Source: Jannaschia faecimaris (GTDB lineage: Bacteria; Pseudomonadota; Alphaproteobacteria; Rhodobacterales; Rhodobacteraceae). Taken from it: a stretch of 64,000 nucleotides of DNA. Below are positions 18,331 through 25,287 of the stretch, in pieces (the stretch's first letter is position 1; each line of letters begins with the position of its first letter). The stretch lies in NCBI RefSeq assembly GCF_900107415.1, contig NZ_FNPX01000005.1, forward strand, positions 1 through 64,000, read 5' to 3'. The position numbers were made by a program, and so were the translations under genes. Below the pieces are notes generated by a model. It made no database searches. It had not been told where the DNA came from and saw nothing but the letters and a program-made list of their open reading frames with translations.

Positions 18331-18731
18331 GTCCGCACCTCGACCGGCACCATCGTGCCCAGCGCCGTCGCCACATGCGCCCCGTCGTCGCCGTGCACAT
18401 CCGCCGCCACTGCGATCAGGCGTCGACCGGGCCGGATCACCCGCCCCATGGCAACCAGACGCCCGCGCGCAGGGGCCAGAAGGGTGATCCGAAACTCCGA
18501 TGTGACCACTTCGAAACCCTGCTCCATCACCGTCAGCGCGGCATAGCCAGCCGCCGAATCCGCAAGTGAAAACGTCAGCCCGGCGTGGCCCACCCCGTGC
18601 TGTTGCGCGCTTGCCTCGGTCACGTTGGCCGCGATGCGCACGACGCCTTCGCCAACATGTTCCAGCGACGCCCCGAGCGTCCGCATCATTCCCTGCCGTG
18701 CAAAACTGGCTTCGATCCTGTCGCGCATCAT
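18327..18731 (-). CDS. PaaI-type hotdog thioesterase
   Basis: This 134-residue hotdog-fold protein contains QHGVGHAGLTFSLADSAAGYAA, the PaaI-type motif with the catalytic Asp at the start of the central helix. GRLVAMGRVIRPGRRLIAVAADV forms the strand core. Such enzymes hydrolyse aryl- or acyl-CoA thioesters, and the PaaI branch serves phenylacetyl-CoA metabolism. No paa genes are nearby, so the substrate is open. Start ATG 18731, with an alternative at the next codon. It is coupled to the ACT gene downstream. Confidence 0.8.
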   Translation of the reverse strand: MMRDRIEASFARQGMMRTLGASLEHVGEGVVRIAANVTEASAQQHGVGHAGLTFSLADSAAGYAALTVMEQGFEVVTSEFRITLLAPARGRLVAMGRVIRPGRRLIAVAADVHGDDGAHVATALGTMVPVEVRT

Positions 18732-18753
18732 CTCTGCTTTCCAAGTACTCGGA

Positions 18754-19227
18754 TTACCCCGCCATGATCAGGCAGGTCGTCGATCCGGTTGCGTAGAGCT
18801 TTCCGTCAACCGCCCCCCGGATCCAGCCTTCGGCAACCCCGGTGGATCGGCCCGAGTGCTGAACCCTGCCTTCCGCCATGATCTCGGTGCCCAGCGGAAT
18901 GCCCCGGACCAGATTCACTTTGTATTCCAGCGTTGTGTAAAAGCTGCCCTGCGGGACGCCCGTCATCACCGCGCACGCCATGCAGCTATCCAGAAGTGTG
19001 CCGTACCAGCCGCCGTGAACCGTGCCCATCGGGTTGCAGTGATCGACCATCGGCGTCCCTGCGAAGACAACGCGCCCTGACCCGACCTCTGTCAGATGAT
19101 AATTCAGAAGCTTCGCGATGGGCGGCGGCGGCAGTTCGCCGTCGAGGATCGCCTCCACGAAGGCCAGTCCAGACATCGACAGAAGCTGGTCGCGCGTTGC
19201 AAAGCGATCTGGCGTCGGTGCGAACAT
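18754..19227 (-). CDS. Second PaaI/4HBT hotdog thioesterase
   Basis: This 157-residue hotdog protein carries CNPMGTVHGGWYGTLLDSCMACAVMT, with HGG and the Asp of the central helix typical of PaaI-like thioesterases. SFYTTLEYKVNLVRGIP forms the following strand. It is unlike its neighbour except in fold, so it is not a recent tandem duplicate. I start it at ATG 19227, preceded by GGGGATTTCTC. It lies 22 bp upstream of the other thioesterase on the same strand and probably shares its transcript. Confidence 0.82.
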   Translation of the reverse strand: MFAPTPDRFATRDQLLSMSGLAFVEAILDGELPPPPIAKLLNYHLTEVGSGRVVFAGTPMVDHCNPMGTVHGGWYGTLLDSCMACAVMTGVPQGSFYTTLEYKVNLVRGIPLGTEIMAEGRVQHSGRSTGVAEGWIRGAVDGKLYATGSTTCLIMAG

Positions 19228-19294
19228 GAGAAATCCCCGGAAAGGCAAGCCATCCGGGGATGCTATCTCTCTCCGAGCAGCGAGACCAGTGGCC

Positions 19295-20158
19295 TCAGGC
19301 CACGCGGCTCAGGGCTTTACGTGCGGCCAAGCCAAGCGCAAGGCAGACATCGCGCGTCAGCTCCGGCCGGTTCAAGGTATAGAAATGCAGGTGATCGCAG
19401 CCTTCAACGGTCAGCGCGTCAGCCAGCTCCGCCGCCTGCGCAATGGCCAGAAGGTCGGTCCGCCCGTCCCGCTCGGCGACATCGAAAGCGGCGCGCAAAT
19501 CGTCCGGAATCACCGCACCGCAAGCATCGGCAAATTTCGACGCCTTGGCCCAGTTCTCGATCGGCAAAAGGCCCGGAACGATCGGCGCGTCGATCCCTGC
19601 CTTGGCGCAGCGATCACGGAAGCGCAGGAACGTCTCGGCGTCAAAAAAGAACTGGGTGATCGCTTCGGAGGCACCGGCGTCGATTTTGGCCTTCAGCCAG
19701 TCGATATCGGCCTGCGCGTCCGCCGCCTCGGGATGCTTGTCCGGATAGGCCCCCACACGCACGGTAAAGCCTTGGTCGGCCAGCGCGCCGACCAATTCGA
19801 TGGACGTCTTGAACCCATCCGGATGCGGCGTGAAGCCCGTCGCACCCTTTGGCGGGTCGCCCCGCAGGGCCACGATGTCCTCGACCCCTGCCCGGCGAAA
19901 GCCGCGCGCGACCTCTAACGTCTCTTCCCGGCTGGCATCGACGCAGGTCAGGTGCCCCGCCACGCGCAGGTTGAACTGCTTGCCCAGGGCCCCGACCGCC
20001 TCGCGGGTCAGCTCGCGTGTGGTGCCACCGGCACCATAGGTCACCGAGACCCATTCGGGGGCCAACGGGGCGAGCGTATTGACGCAATCCCAGAGCCGAA
20101 ACGAACCTTCGAGGGACTTGGGCGGGAAGAATTCGAAAGAGACGGACGGGACGGGCAT
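19295..20158 (-). CDS. metF: 5,10-Methylenetetrahydrofolate reductase
   Basis: This 287-residue FAD enzyme reduces methylene-THF to methyl-THF for methionine synthesis. It shows VSFEFFPPKS, WVSVTYGAGGTTRE, HLTCVDASRE, DIVALRGDPP and EAITQFFFDAETF, the MetF active-site and FAD-binding segments in family order. ATG 20158 is preceded by AAAGGAATCCGCC. A much longer open frame upstream is antisense to metR and is not coding. It diverges from metR with about 95 bp between starts, the usual regulator/target layout. Confidence 0.96.
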   Translation of the reverse strand: MPVPSVSFEFFPPKSLEGSFRLWDCVNTLAPLAPEWVSVTYGAGGTTRELTREAVGALGKQFNLRVAGHLTCVDASREETLEVARGFRRAGVEDIVALRGDPPKGATGFTPHPDGFKTSIELVGALADQGFTVRVGAYPDKHPEAADAQADIDWLKAKIDAGASEAITQFFFDAETFLRFRDRCAKAGIDAPIVPGLLPIENWAKASKFADACGAVIPDDLRAAFDVAERDGRTDLLAIAQAAELADALTVEGCDHLHFYTLNRPELTRDVCLALGLAARKALSRVA

Positions 20159-20204
20159 GGCGGATTCCTTTTGTTCGCAGTCATTTTGCCCGATTGAAGT
20201 TTCG

Positions 20205-20236
20205 TGAGACAGCCTCATAATGTTCATCATCAACAT
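20205..20236. promoter_or_regulatory. Candidate MetR operator between metF and metR
   Basis: TGAG-N5-CTCA at 20205-20217 is a perfect dyad matching the shape of the MetR box TGAA-N5-TTCA with one symmetric change. A second dyad, ATGTT-N7-AACAT, lies at 20220-20236. Both are in the metF-metR divergent promoter region, where MetR is expected to bind with homocysteine as co-effector. Binding itself is inferred. Confidence 0.45.
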
Positions 20237-20254
20237 GAGTCGGACACCGACACG

Positions 20255-21178
20255 ATGAAACTGCACCTCGAATTTCGTCATCTTCGCACTATCCGGGCGA
20301 TCTCCGATTGCGGTGGCCTGGCACGGGCAGCGGAGCGGTTGAACATCACGCAATCCGCGCTGTCTCACCAAGTCAAGAACCTGGAGGAGCAGATCGGGAT
20401 GGAGCTGTTCGTGCGACGGTCCAAGCCCATGACGCTGTCCGCTGCAGGGCAACGCCTGTTACGGCTCGCCAATGAGGTTCTACCCCAGATCGAGGCCGTC
20501 GAGATGGATTTCGCAGGCCTAAAGACCGGGCGCACAGGGCGCTTGCACATCGCAATCGAATGCCACGCCTGTTTCGAATGGCTGTTCCCGGTCCTCGAAC
20601 AATTCCGGCGCGCCTGGCCCGACGTCGATGTCGATATCCGCCCGGGCCTTCAGTTCCAGGCCCTGCCTGCGTTGCAGAAGGAGGAGGTCGATCTTGTCGT
20701 GTCCTCGGATCCGAGCAATCTGCCGGGCGTCGAGTTTGCGCCCTTGTTCGATTACGAGCCCGTTTTCCTTGCGTCCTCGGTGCATCCGCTGGCCTCCAAG
20801 CCCTTTATCCAGGCCGAGGATTTCGTGGGCGAAACGTTGATCACCTACCCGGTCGAACGGCCCCGCCTCGACGTATTCTCCCAACTTTTGACCCCGGCCG
20901 GCGTGGAGCCCGCCGCTATCCGACAGGTTGAACTGACCGCAGTGATCCTGTTGTTGGTCGCGTCGAACCGCGGCGTTGCCGTCCTGCCCGACTGGGTGGT
21001 GCGAGAGGTGCGTTACAATTCGGATTACGTCACGCGCCCGTTGACTGAACATGGCATCACCCGCCGACTATATGCTGCCGTGCGCGAAACAGACGCGACG
21101 AAGCCCTTCATGGCAAACGTGCTGCGCCTGATGCGAACCGAACCGCTCAAGCTGCAACGGGCGAACGTGAAGGCGTGA
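20255..21178 (+). CDS. metR: LysR-type regulator MetR
   Basis: This 307-residue protein has an N-terminal winged helix (LARAAERLNITQSALSHQVKNL) and a LysR effector domain. The match to enterobacterial MetR is specific: LHIAIECHACFEWL, PLFDYEPVFLAS and GETLITYPVERPRLDVF are in the same order and spacing. GVAVLPDWVV follows. I take ATG 20255 (MKLHLEFRHLRTI) as start because the MetR family begins with a short xxVKHLKT-like strand. Divergent from metF, which it presumably activates. Confidence 0.93.
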   Translation: MKLHLEFRHLRTIRAISDCGGLARAAERLNITQSALSHQVKNLEEQIGMELFVRRSKPMTLSAAGQRLLRLANEVLPQIEAVEMDFAGLKTGRTGRLHIAIECHACFEWLFPVLEQFRRAWPDVDVDIRPGLQFQALPALQKEEVDLVVSSDPSNLPGVEFAPLFDYEPVFLASSVHPLASKPFIQAEDFVGETLITYPVERPRLDVFSQLLTPAGVEPAAIRQVELTAVILLLVASNRGVAVLPDWVVREVRYNSDYVTRPLTEHGITRRLYAAVRETDATKPFMANVLRLMRTEPLKLQRANVKA

Positions 21179-21268
21179 TCTGGGCCGCACAGGCTATCCG
21201 CGACTGACGCACCGCATCCGCGTTGACCTGACCTCCGCTGCGCCGCCAAGTGCGGGCCAATCGAACTC

Positions 21269-21955
21269 ATGTCCTGGATGCCCCTCGTGAAAGTCTATTT
21301 CCACACCACGCCCAACTCCTTCAAAGTCGCGCTTATGATCGAGGAGCTGGGCCTGACCCCCGAGATCGTGCCCATCGATACCCGCAAGGGCGAACAGCAC
21401 GTCGCTGACTTCCTGTCCGTGAATCCCAACGCCAAGCTGCCGGCCATCGACGACGGCGGTCAGGCCGTGTTCGATTCCGGCGCGATCCTGCTCTACCTCG
21501 CGCAGAAGCATGGAAAATTCCTGCCCGCCGATGGTCCTGAAGTGGGCGAGATGCTGTCGTGGTTCTTCTTCGTGTCTTCGGGGATCGGCCCCTATTCCGG
21601 GCAGGCTGTTCACTTCACCCGCGTCCACACCGACAGCGCCTATGCCACGAACCGCTACACCAAGGAGATCGCGCGCCATTACCGCGTGCTCGACGATCGG
21701 CTGGGCCAGTCTGACTGGCTCGGTGGGCCGAACTACGGCATCGCCGACATCGCGCTCTGGGGGTGGGTCCGCGCGGCGGGCTTCGTGATGGACGGCCAGG
21801 GCGGCCTGTCGAACTATCCCAACGTCCAGGCCTGGTTCGACAAAGTGAACACCCGGCCAGCCGCCGCGAAAGCCGGTGACTGGGCCAAGAAGTTCGCCTT
21901 CAAAACCGAGATGGACGAGGCCGCGCAGCGCGCGATGTTCCCACAGAACTTCTGA
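21269..21955 (+). CDS. Glutathione S-transferase family protein (Ure2p/YfcG-like)
   Basis: This 228-residue protein has an N-terminal thioredoxin-like domain: VKVYFHTTPNSFKVALMIEELGL, then NPNAKLPAIDD with the cis-Pro, and VFDSGAILLYLAQKHGKFLP, the ESGAI-type glutathione loop. The helical C-terminal domain contains GPNYGIADIALWGWV. The Thr-Pro-Asn-Ser motif in place of a Cys and the long VSSGIGPYSGQAVHF segment fit the YfcG/Ure2p-like disulfide-bond oxidoreductases. The start could also be ATG 21278. No operon partner. Confidence 0.88.
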   Translation: MSWMPLVKVYFHTTPNSFKVALMIEELGLTPEIVPIDTRKGEQHVADFLSVNPNAKLPAIDDGGQAVFDSGAILLYLAQKHGKFLPADGPEVGEMLSWFFFVSSGIGPYSGQAVHFTRVHTDSAYATNRYTKEIARHYRVLDDRLGQSDWLGGPNYGIADIALWGWVRAAGFVMDGQGGLSNYPNVQAWFDKVNTRPAAAKAGDWAKKFAFKTEMDEAAQRAMFPQNF

Positions 21956-21973
21956 CGTCAGGACCGGGGCGGT

Positions 21974-22933
21974 TCAGGCCGCCCCGTCCTCGATCAATCC
22001 AAGCGAACGGAACGAGACTTCTTCCTCCTTGCCGATAATCATGTGGTCGTGAATCACGATTTCCAGCGCCCCGCAGGCCGCAACGATCTTGGCCGTCATT
22101 TCGATATCTGCACCGCTAGGTGTGGGGTCGCCCGACGGATGGTTGTGAACCAGGATCAACGCGCTGGCATTCAGCTCCAGCGCGCGCCGCGCAACTTCGC
22201 GGGGGTAAACGGGGACGTGGTCGACGGTACCCTCGCCTTGCGCCTCGTCGGCGATGACCCGGTTGCGCCGATCCAGAAACAGAACTCGAAATTGCTCGGT
22301 ATCGCGATGGGCCATCGTTGTCCGGCAATAGCTGACGACATCCGTCCAAGACGACAGGATCTCCCTGTCCAGGATCTTTGCCTGCCCCATCCGGTGCGCA
22401 AAAGCTTCGGCGATGCGCAGCTGAAGATAGACCTTGGCGGACGCGCCATCGACACGCAAAATGTTTCGCTCGGAGGCCGCGATCACCCCGTTTAGATCAC
22501 CGAAGGCCGCCAACAGCCGTTTTGCCAGGGGCTTTACGTCGATCCGCTCAATCGCGTTGAACAGGATCAGTTCAAGCAGTTCATATTCCGGCATCACCGC
22601 GTGTCCACCTGAAAGGAAGCGCTTTCGCAGCCGTTCACGGTGGCCCCAGTAATGCGGTCGCATGGACCCGTCCGATTGCCGAACCAGTCCTCCGCCCGCG
22701 CTTTCTGTCTCGGTCAGGCGCTTGCGACTCTGCCAGTGCGGTGCATTCGCAGGCTGGGTGGCAGCATCGCGGGGAGGGATGCGCGCTTCAAGGTCGGCAA
22801 GTCCGAACTGCGCCGCCTCGCCAAATCCCTGTGGCGGGGAATAGGTCGGAATATCCCGCCGTTTTCCGCCCGAGAGCCACCGGTCCTGCACCAGGTCGGT
22901 CAGGCGGGACAGTTTCGAACCGGTCTGTTTCAT
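21974..22933 (-). CDS. radC: RadC-type JAB-domain protein
   Basis: This 319-residue protein carries the UPF0758/RadC metal-binding signature HNHPSGDPTPSGADI (from residue 263) of the JAMM/MPN fold. HHH-like helices precede it (MPEYELLELILFNAIERIDVKPLAKRLL). Biochemical role is unsettled despite the name. The first 95 residues are low in family resemblance. Homology begins only at RPHYWGHRERLRKRFLSGG, so the true start may be an internal ATG (residue 91 region) and this start is tentative. It converges on the GST gene. Confidence 0.85.
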   Translation of the reverse strand: MKQTGSKLSRLTDLVQDRWLSGGKRRDIPTYSPPQGFGEAAQFGLADLEARIPPRDAATQPANAPHWQSRKRLTETESAGGGLVRQSDGSMRPHYWGHRERLRKRFLSGGHAVMPEYELLELILFNAIERIDVKPLAKRLLAAFGDLNGVIAASERNILRVDGASAKVYLQLRIAEAFAHRMGQAKILDREILSSWTDVVSYCRTTMAHRDTEQFRVLFLDRRNRVIADEAQGEGTVDHVPVYPREVARRALELNASALILVHNHPSGDPTPSGADIEMTAKIVAACGALEIVIHDHMIIGKEEEVSFRSLGLIEDGAA

Positions 22934-23097
22934 TCAGCGCAAAGCCCCGCGAAGCCACTTCAGCCAAGTCTACCGCCAGAATGGTAAACGGGCGGTTAAC
23001 AATGCACGCCCGTCGCCCCTTCGGAGGCTTTCGGGGGCTGGCCCCCCCCGTCGACCTCCGCTAAAGGCAGCCTCTGACTGAACCCCGGAGCGACGAG

Positions 23098-23892
23098 ATG
23101 CAGCAAGGCAGCGCCAACCTCAACGTGATGATCAAGGCCGCGCGCAAGGCCGGTCGCAGCCTGCTGAAGGATTTCGGCGAGGTCGAGAACCTTCAGACCG
23201 GCATCAAGGCCCCGCGCGACTTTACGCAAAAGGCCGCCGCAAAGGCCGAGGAGATCATCCGCGAAGACCTGTCCCACGCCCGCGTCAACTACGGCTGGAA
23301 ATCCGCCGCGGGCGACGTGGACGGCATCGACCCGACCCGCAACTGGATCGTGACACCCTTGGATGGAGGAACGAACTTCCTGCACGGAACCCCCCATTGG
23401 GCCGTTTCGATTGCCTTGGAACATAAGGGCGAAATCGCGTCGGCCGTCACCTATGACCCGCTGCGCGACGAGCTGTTCTGGGCCGAGAAGGGTACCGGAG
23501 CATGGCTCGACGGGCGCACACGCCTTCGCGTGGCGGGTCGGGTCGCGCTGATCGACAGCCTGTTTGCGACCAACCTGCCCGCCGCGAACGAGAAGTACCT
23601 GCCCGCCGCGATAAAGGATCTGGCAAAGCTGCTGCCCGCGTCGGCCGGCGTGCGTCAGTCAGGCGTGCCGTCCCTGGACCTGTGTCATGTGGCCGCCGGT
23701 CGTTTGGACGGCTTCTGGCAACGCGGCATGAACCTTTGGGACTACGCAACCGGAGTACTCATCCTGCGCGAGGCCGGGGGGTTCGTGGAGCCGCTGCGCA
23801 GCGGGCAGACACTTCTGGAAGACGGCCATGTCGTTGGCGGCTCTTCCGGCATTTTCGAAAAATTCGCGGGAACGGTCAGGGCAGACGGCTGA
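23098..23892 (+). CDS. Inositol-monophosphatase-family protein, metal site degenerate
   Basis: This 264-residue protein aligns along its length with SuhB-type phosphatases: SANLNVMIKAARKAGR, NFLHGTPHWAVSIALEHKGEI, DELFWAEKGTGAWL, and NLWDYATGVLILREAGG. The catalytic elements are altered. The usual WIVDPLDGTTNF reads WIVTPLDGGTNF (first Asp to Thr86). The GEE loop is replaced by YGWKSAAGD, and the DxVTxxD motif reads DFTQKAA. Only Asp89 and the WD aspartate remain of the metal ligands. It may be a catalytically dead paralogue or have a new role. A GGAG precedes the ATG. Confidence 0.85.
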   Translation: MQQGSANLNVMIKAARKAGRSLLKDFGEVENLQTGIKAPRDFTQKAAAKAEEIIREDLSHARVNYGWKSAAGDVDGIDPTRNWIVTPLDGGTNFLHGTPHWAVSIALEHKGEIASAVTYDPLRDELFWAEKGTGAWLDGRTRLRVAGRVALIDSLFATNLPAANEKYLPAAIKDLAKLLPASAGVRQSGVPSLDLCHVAAGRLDGFWQRGMNLWDYATGVLILREAGGFVEPLRSGQTLLEDGHVVGGSSGIFEKFAGTVRADG

Positions 23893-24268
23893 ATCGACAA
23901 AATTGTCGTGCGGTACGAACCTGATCGCGCCCAAACGCGCCCCTGACATCAACGACCTATGCAACGGCTCCTTTGGCCGGCGGATCGCCAACGACCAGCC
24001 AAGGCCACGCGTGATCCACGGACCGTTGTCAGTTCTCGGCACCAATGACGCGGCCAGAGCCGTCAAATATCCAACATCAGGCCACGCGGTTTTCCAGATC
24101 AGCGCGCCGGTCAGAGCGGTCGCGCCGGGGTCGACCTTCGAAATGCGGCCCGGTTCATTCCGGTGACCCGCAAAAGTGATCCGTTTCACGATGAGTGCCA
24201 AGGTTGCACTTGGCAGGACACCATGCAACGAATTCTTCCCTAATTTCAGCCCAAGCGACGGATTGCGC
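23893..24268. other. Unassigned 376-bp gap between the IMPase-like gene and deoC
   Basis: No known gene is recognisable. The minus strand is open through the whole gap. Within it runs a hydrophobic segment, TALTGALIWKTAWPDVGYL then TALAASLV, encoded at about 24030-24120, and a GTG at about 24185 could start a peptide of roughly 90 residues. Codon bias is weaker than in neighbouring genes, so I do not call a gene. The deoC promoter should lie at the right end. Confidence 0.35.
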
Positions 24269-25222
24269 GTGACTGCCACAGACTTGCCCCGCAACGCCGG
24301 ATTGCCCTTCGACCCCGCCGTGGTCGAGGCGGTGCGCGTGAACACCCCCGCCACCCTGCGCCGGGCCGCCTCCCTTTCCGCGCGCCGGTCGCTCAAGAAG
24401 GACTATCAGGCCGCCTGGCTAGCCCGCGCAGTCAGCATGATCGACCTTACGACGCTGTCAGGCGACGACACGCCGGGCCGCGTCCGGCGGCTGTGCGCCA
24501 AGGCCCTTCAACCCGTCCGCCCCGATCTGCTGGACGCCATCGGCCTGCCGGACCTCACCACTGGAGCTGTCTGCGTCTATCACGAAATGGTGCCCACTGC
24601 CGTCGATGCTGTGCAGGGTCGCATCCCCGTGGCCGCCGTCTCCACCGGCTTCCCGGCGGGCCTGTCGCCGTTTCACCTGCGCATCCGGGAGATCGAGGAG
24701 AGTGTCGCCGCCGGTGCAACCGAAATCGACATCGTCATCTCCCGTCGTCACGTTCTGACCGGCAACTGGCAGGCGCTCTACGACGAGACGCGCCAAATGC
24801 GGGAGGCCTGCGGCGACGCGCATATGAAGGCGATCCTTGCGACCGGAGAACTTGGACCGCTGAAGAACGTGATGAAGGCCAGCATGGTGACGATGATGGC
24901 AGGATCGGACTTCATCAAAACCTCCACCGGCAAGGAAGCCGTAAACGCCACTCTGCCCGTCTCGCTGACCATGATGCGCGCGATCCGCACCTATGAGGGG
25001 ATGTCGGGCTTCAAGGTCGGTTACAAACCGGCGGGCGGCGTATCCAAGGCGAAGGACGCGATCACCTACCTGGCGCTGCTCAAGGAAGAACTGGGCAACC
25101 GCTGGCTGCGCCCCGACCTGTTCCGCTTCGGGGCCTCATCCCTGTTGGGCGACATTGAACGGCAGTTGGAGCATCACGTAACAGGTCGATATTCGGCCGG
25201 CTATAGGCACCCGCTGGGGTGA
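24269..25222 (+). CDS. deoC: Deoxyribose-phosphate aldolase
   Basis: This protein of about 317 residues cleaves 2-deoxyribose-5-phosphate to acetaldehyde and glyceraldehyde-3-phosphate. MIDLTTLSGDDT, AVSTGFPAGLSPFHLRI and GATEIDIVISR match the family. AHMKAILATGEL and SDFIKTSTGKEAVNATL supply the Schiff-base lysine and its neighbour, and GYKPAGGVSKAKDA the phosphate loop. The C-terminal tail RYSAGYRHPLG is typical of the long alphaproteobacterial form. The start is uncertain: GTG 24269 best fits homologous N termini, but the frame stays open to 24176. It is followed after 65 bp by ALDH16. Confidence 0.93.
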   Translation: MTATDLPRNAGLPFDPAVVEAVRVNTPATLRRAASLSARRSLKKDYQAAWLARAVSMIDLTTLSGDDTPGRVRRLCAKALQPVRPDLLDAIGLPDLTTGAVCVYHEMVPTAVDAVQGRIPVAAVSTGFPAGLSPFHLRIREIEESVAAGATEIDIVISRRHVLTGNWQALYDETRQMREACGDAHMKAILATGELGPLKNVMKASMVTMMAGSDFIKTSTGKEAVNATLPVSLTMMRAIRTYEGMSGFKVGYKPAGGVSKAKDAITYLALLKEELGNRWLRPDLFRFGASSLLGDIERQLEHHVTGRYSAGYRHPLG

Positions 25223-25287
25223 TGGGGTGGTGCGGGGGTCAGCCTCTCGCGCTCCCCGGCATGTTTAGGTAGCAAAGAAGGCGCAAA

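Noticed and set aside
19289-19303. Palindrome gtggcctcaggccac as an operator
   Set aside because: It spans the metF stop codon with a one-base loop. It cannot fold as a hairpin of that size, and it sits at a gene end rather than at a promoter.
21961-21990. Bidirectional terminator between the GST and radC genes
   Set aside because: A GC-rich hairpin exists, but it overlaps radC coding sequence and lacks a T-run on either strand.
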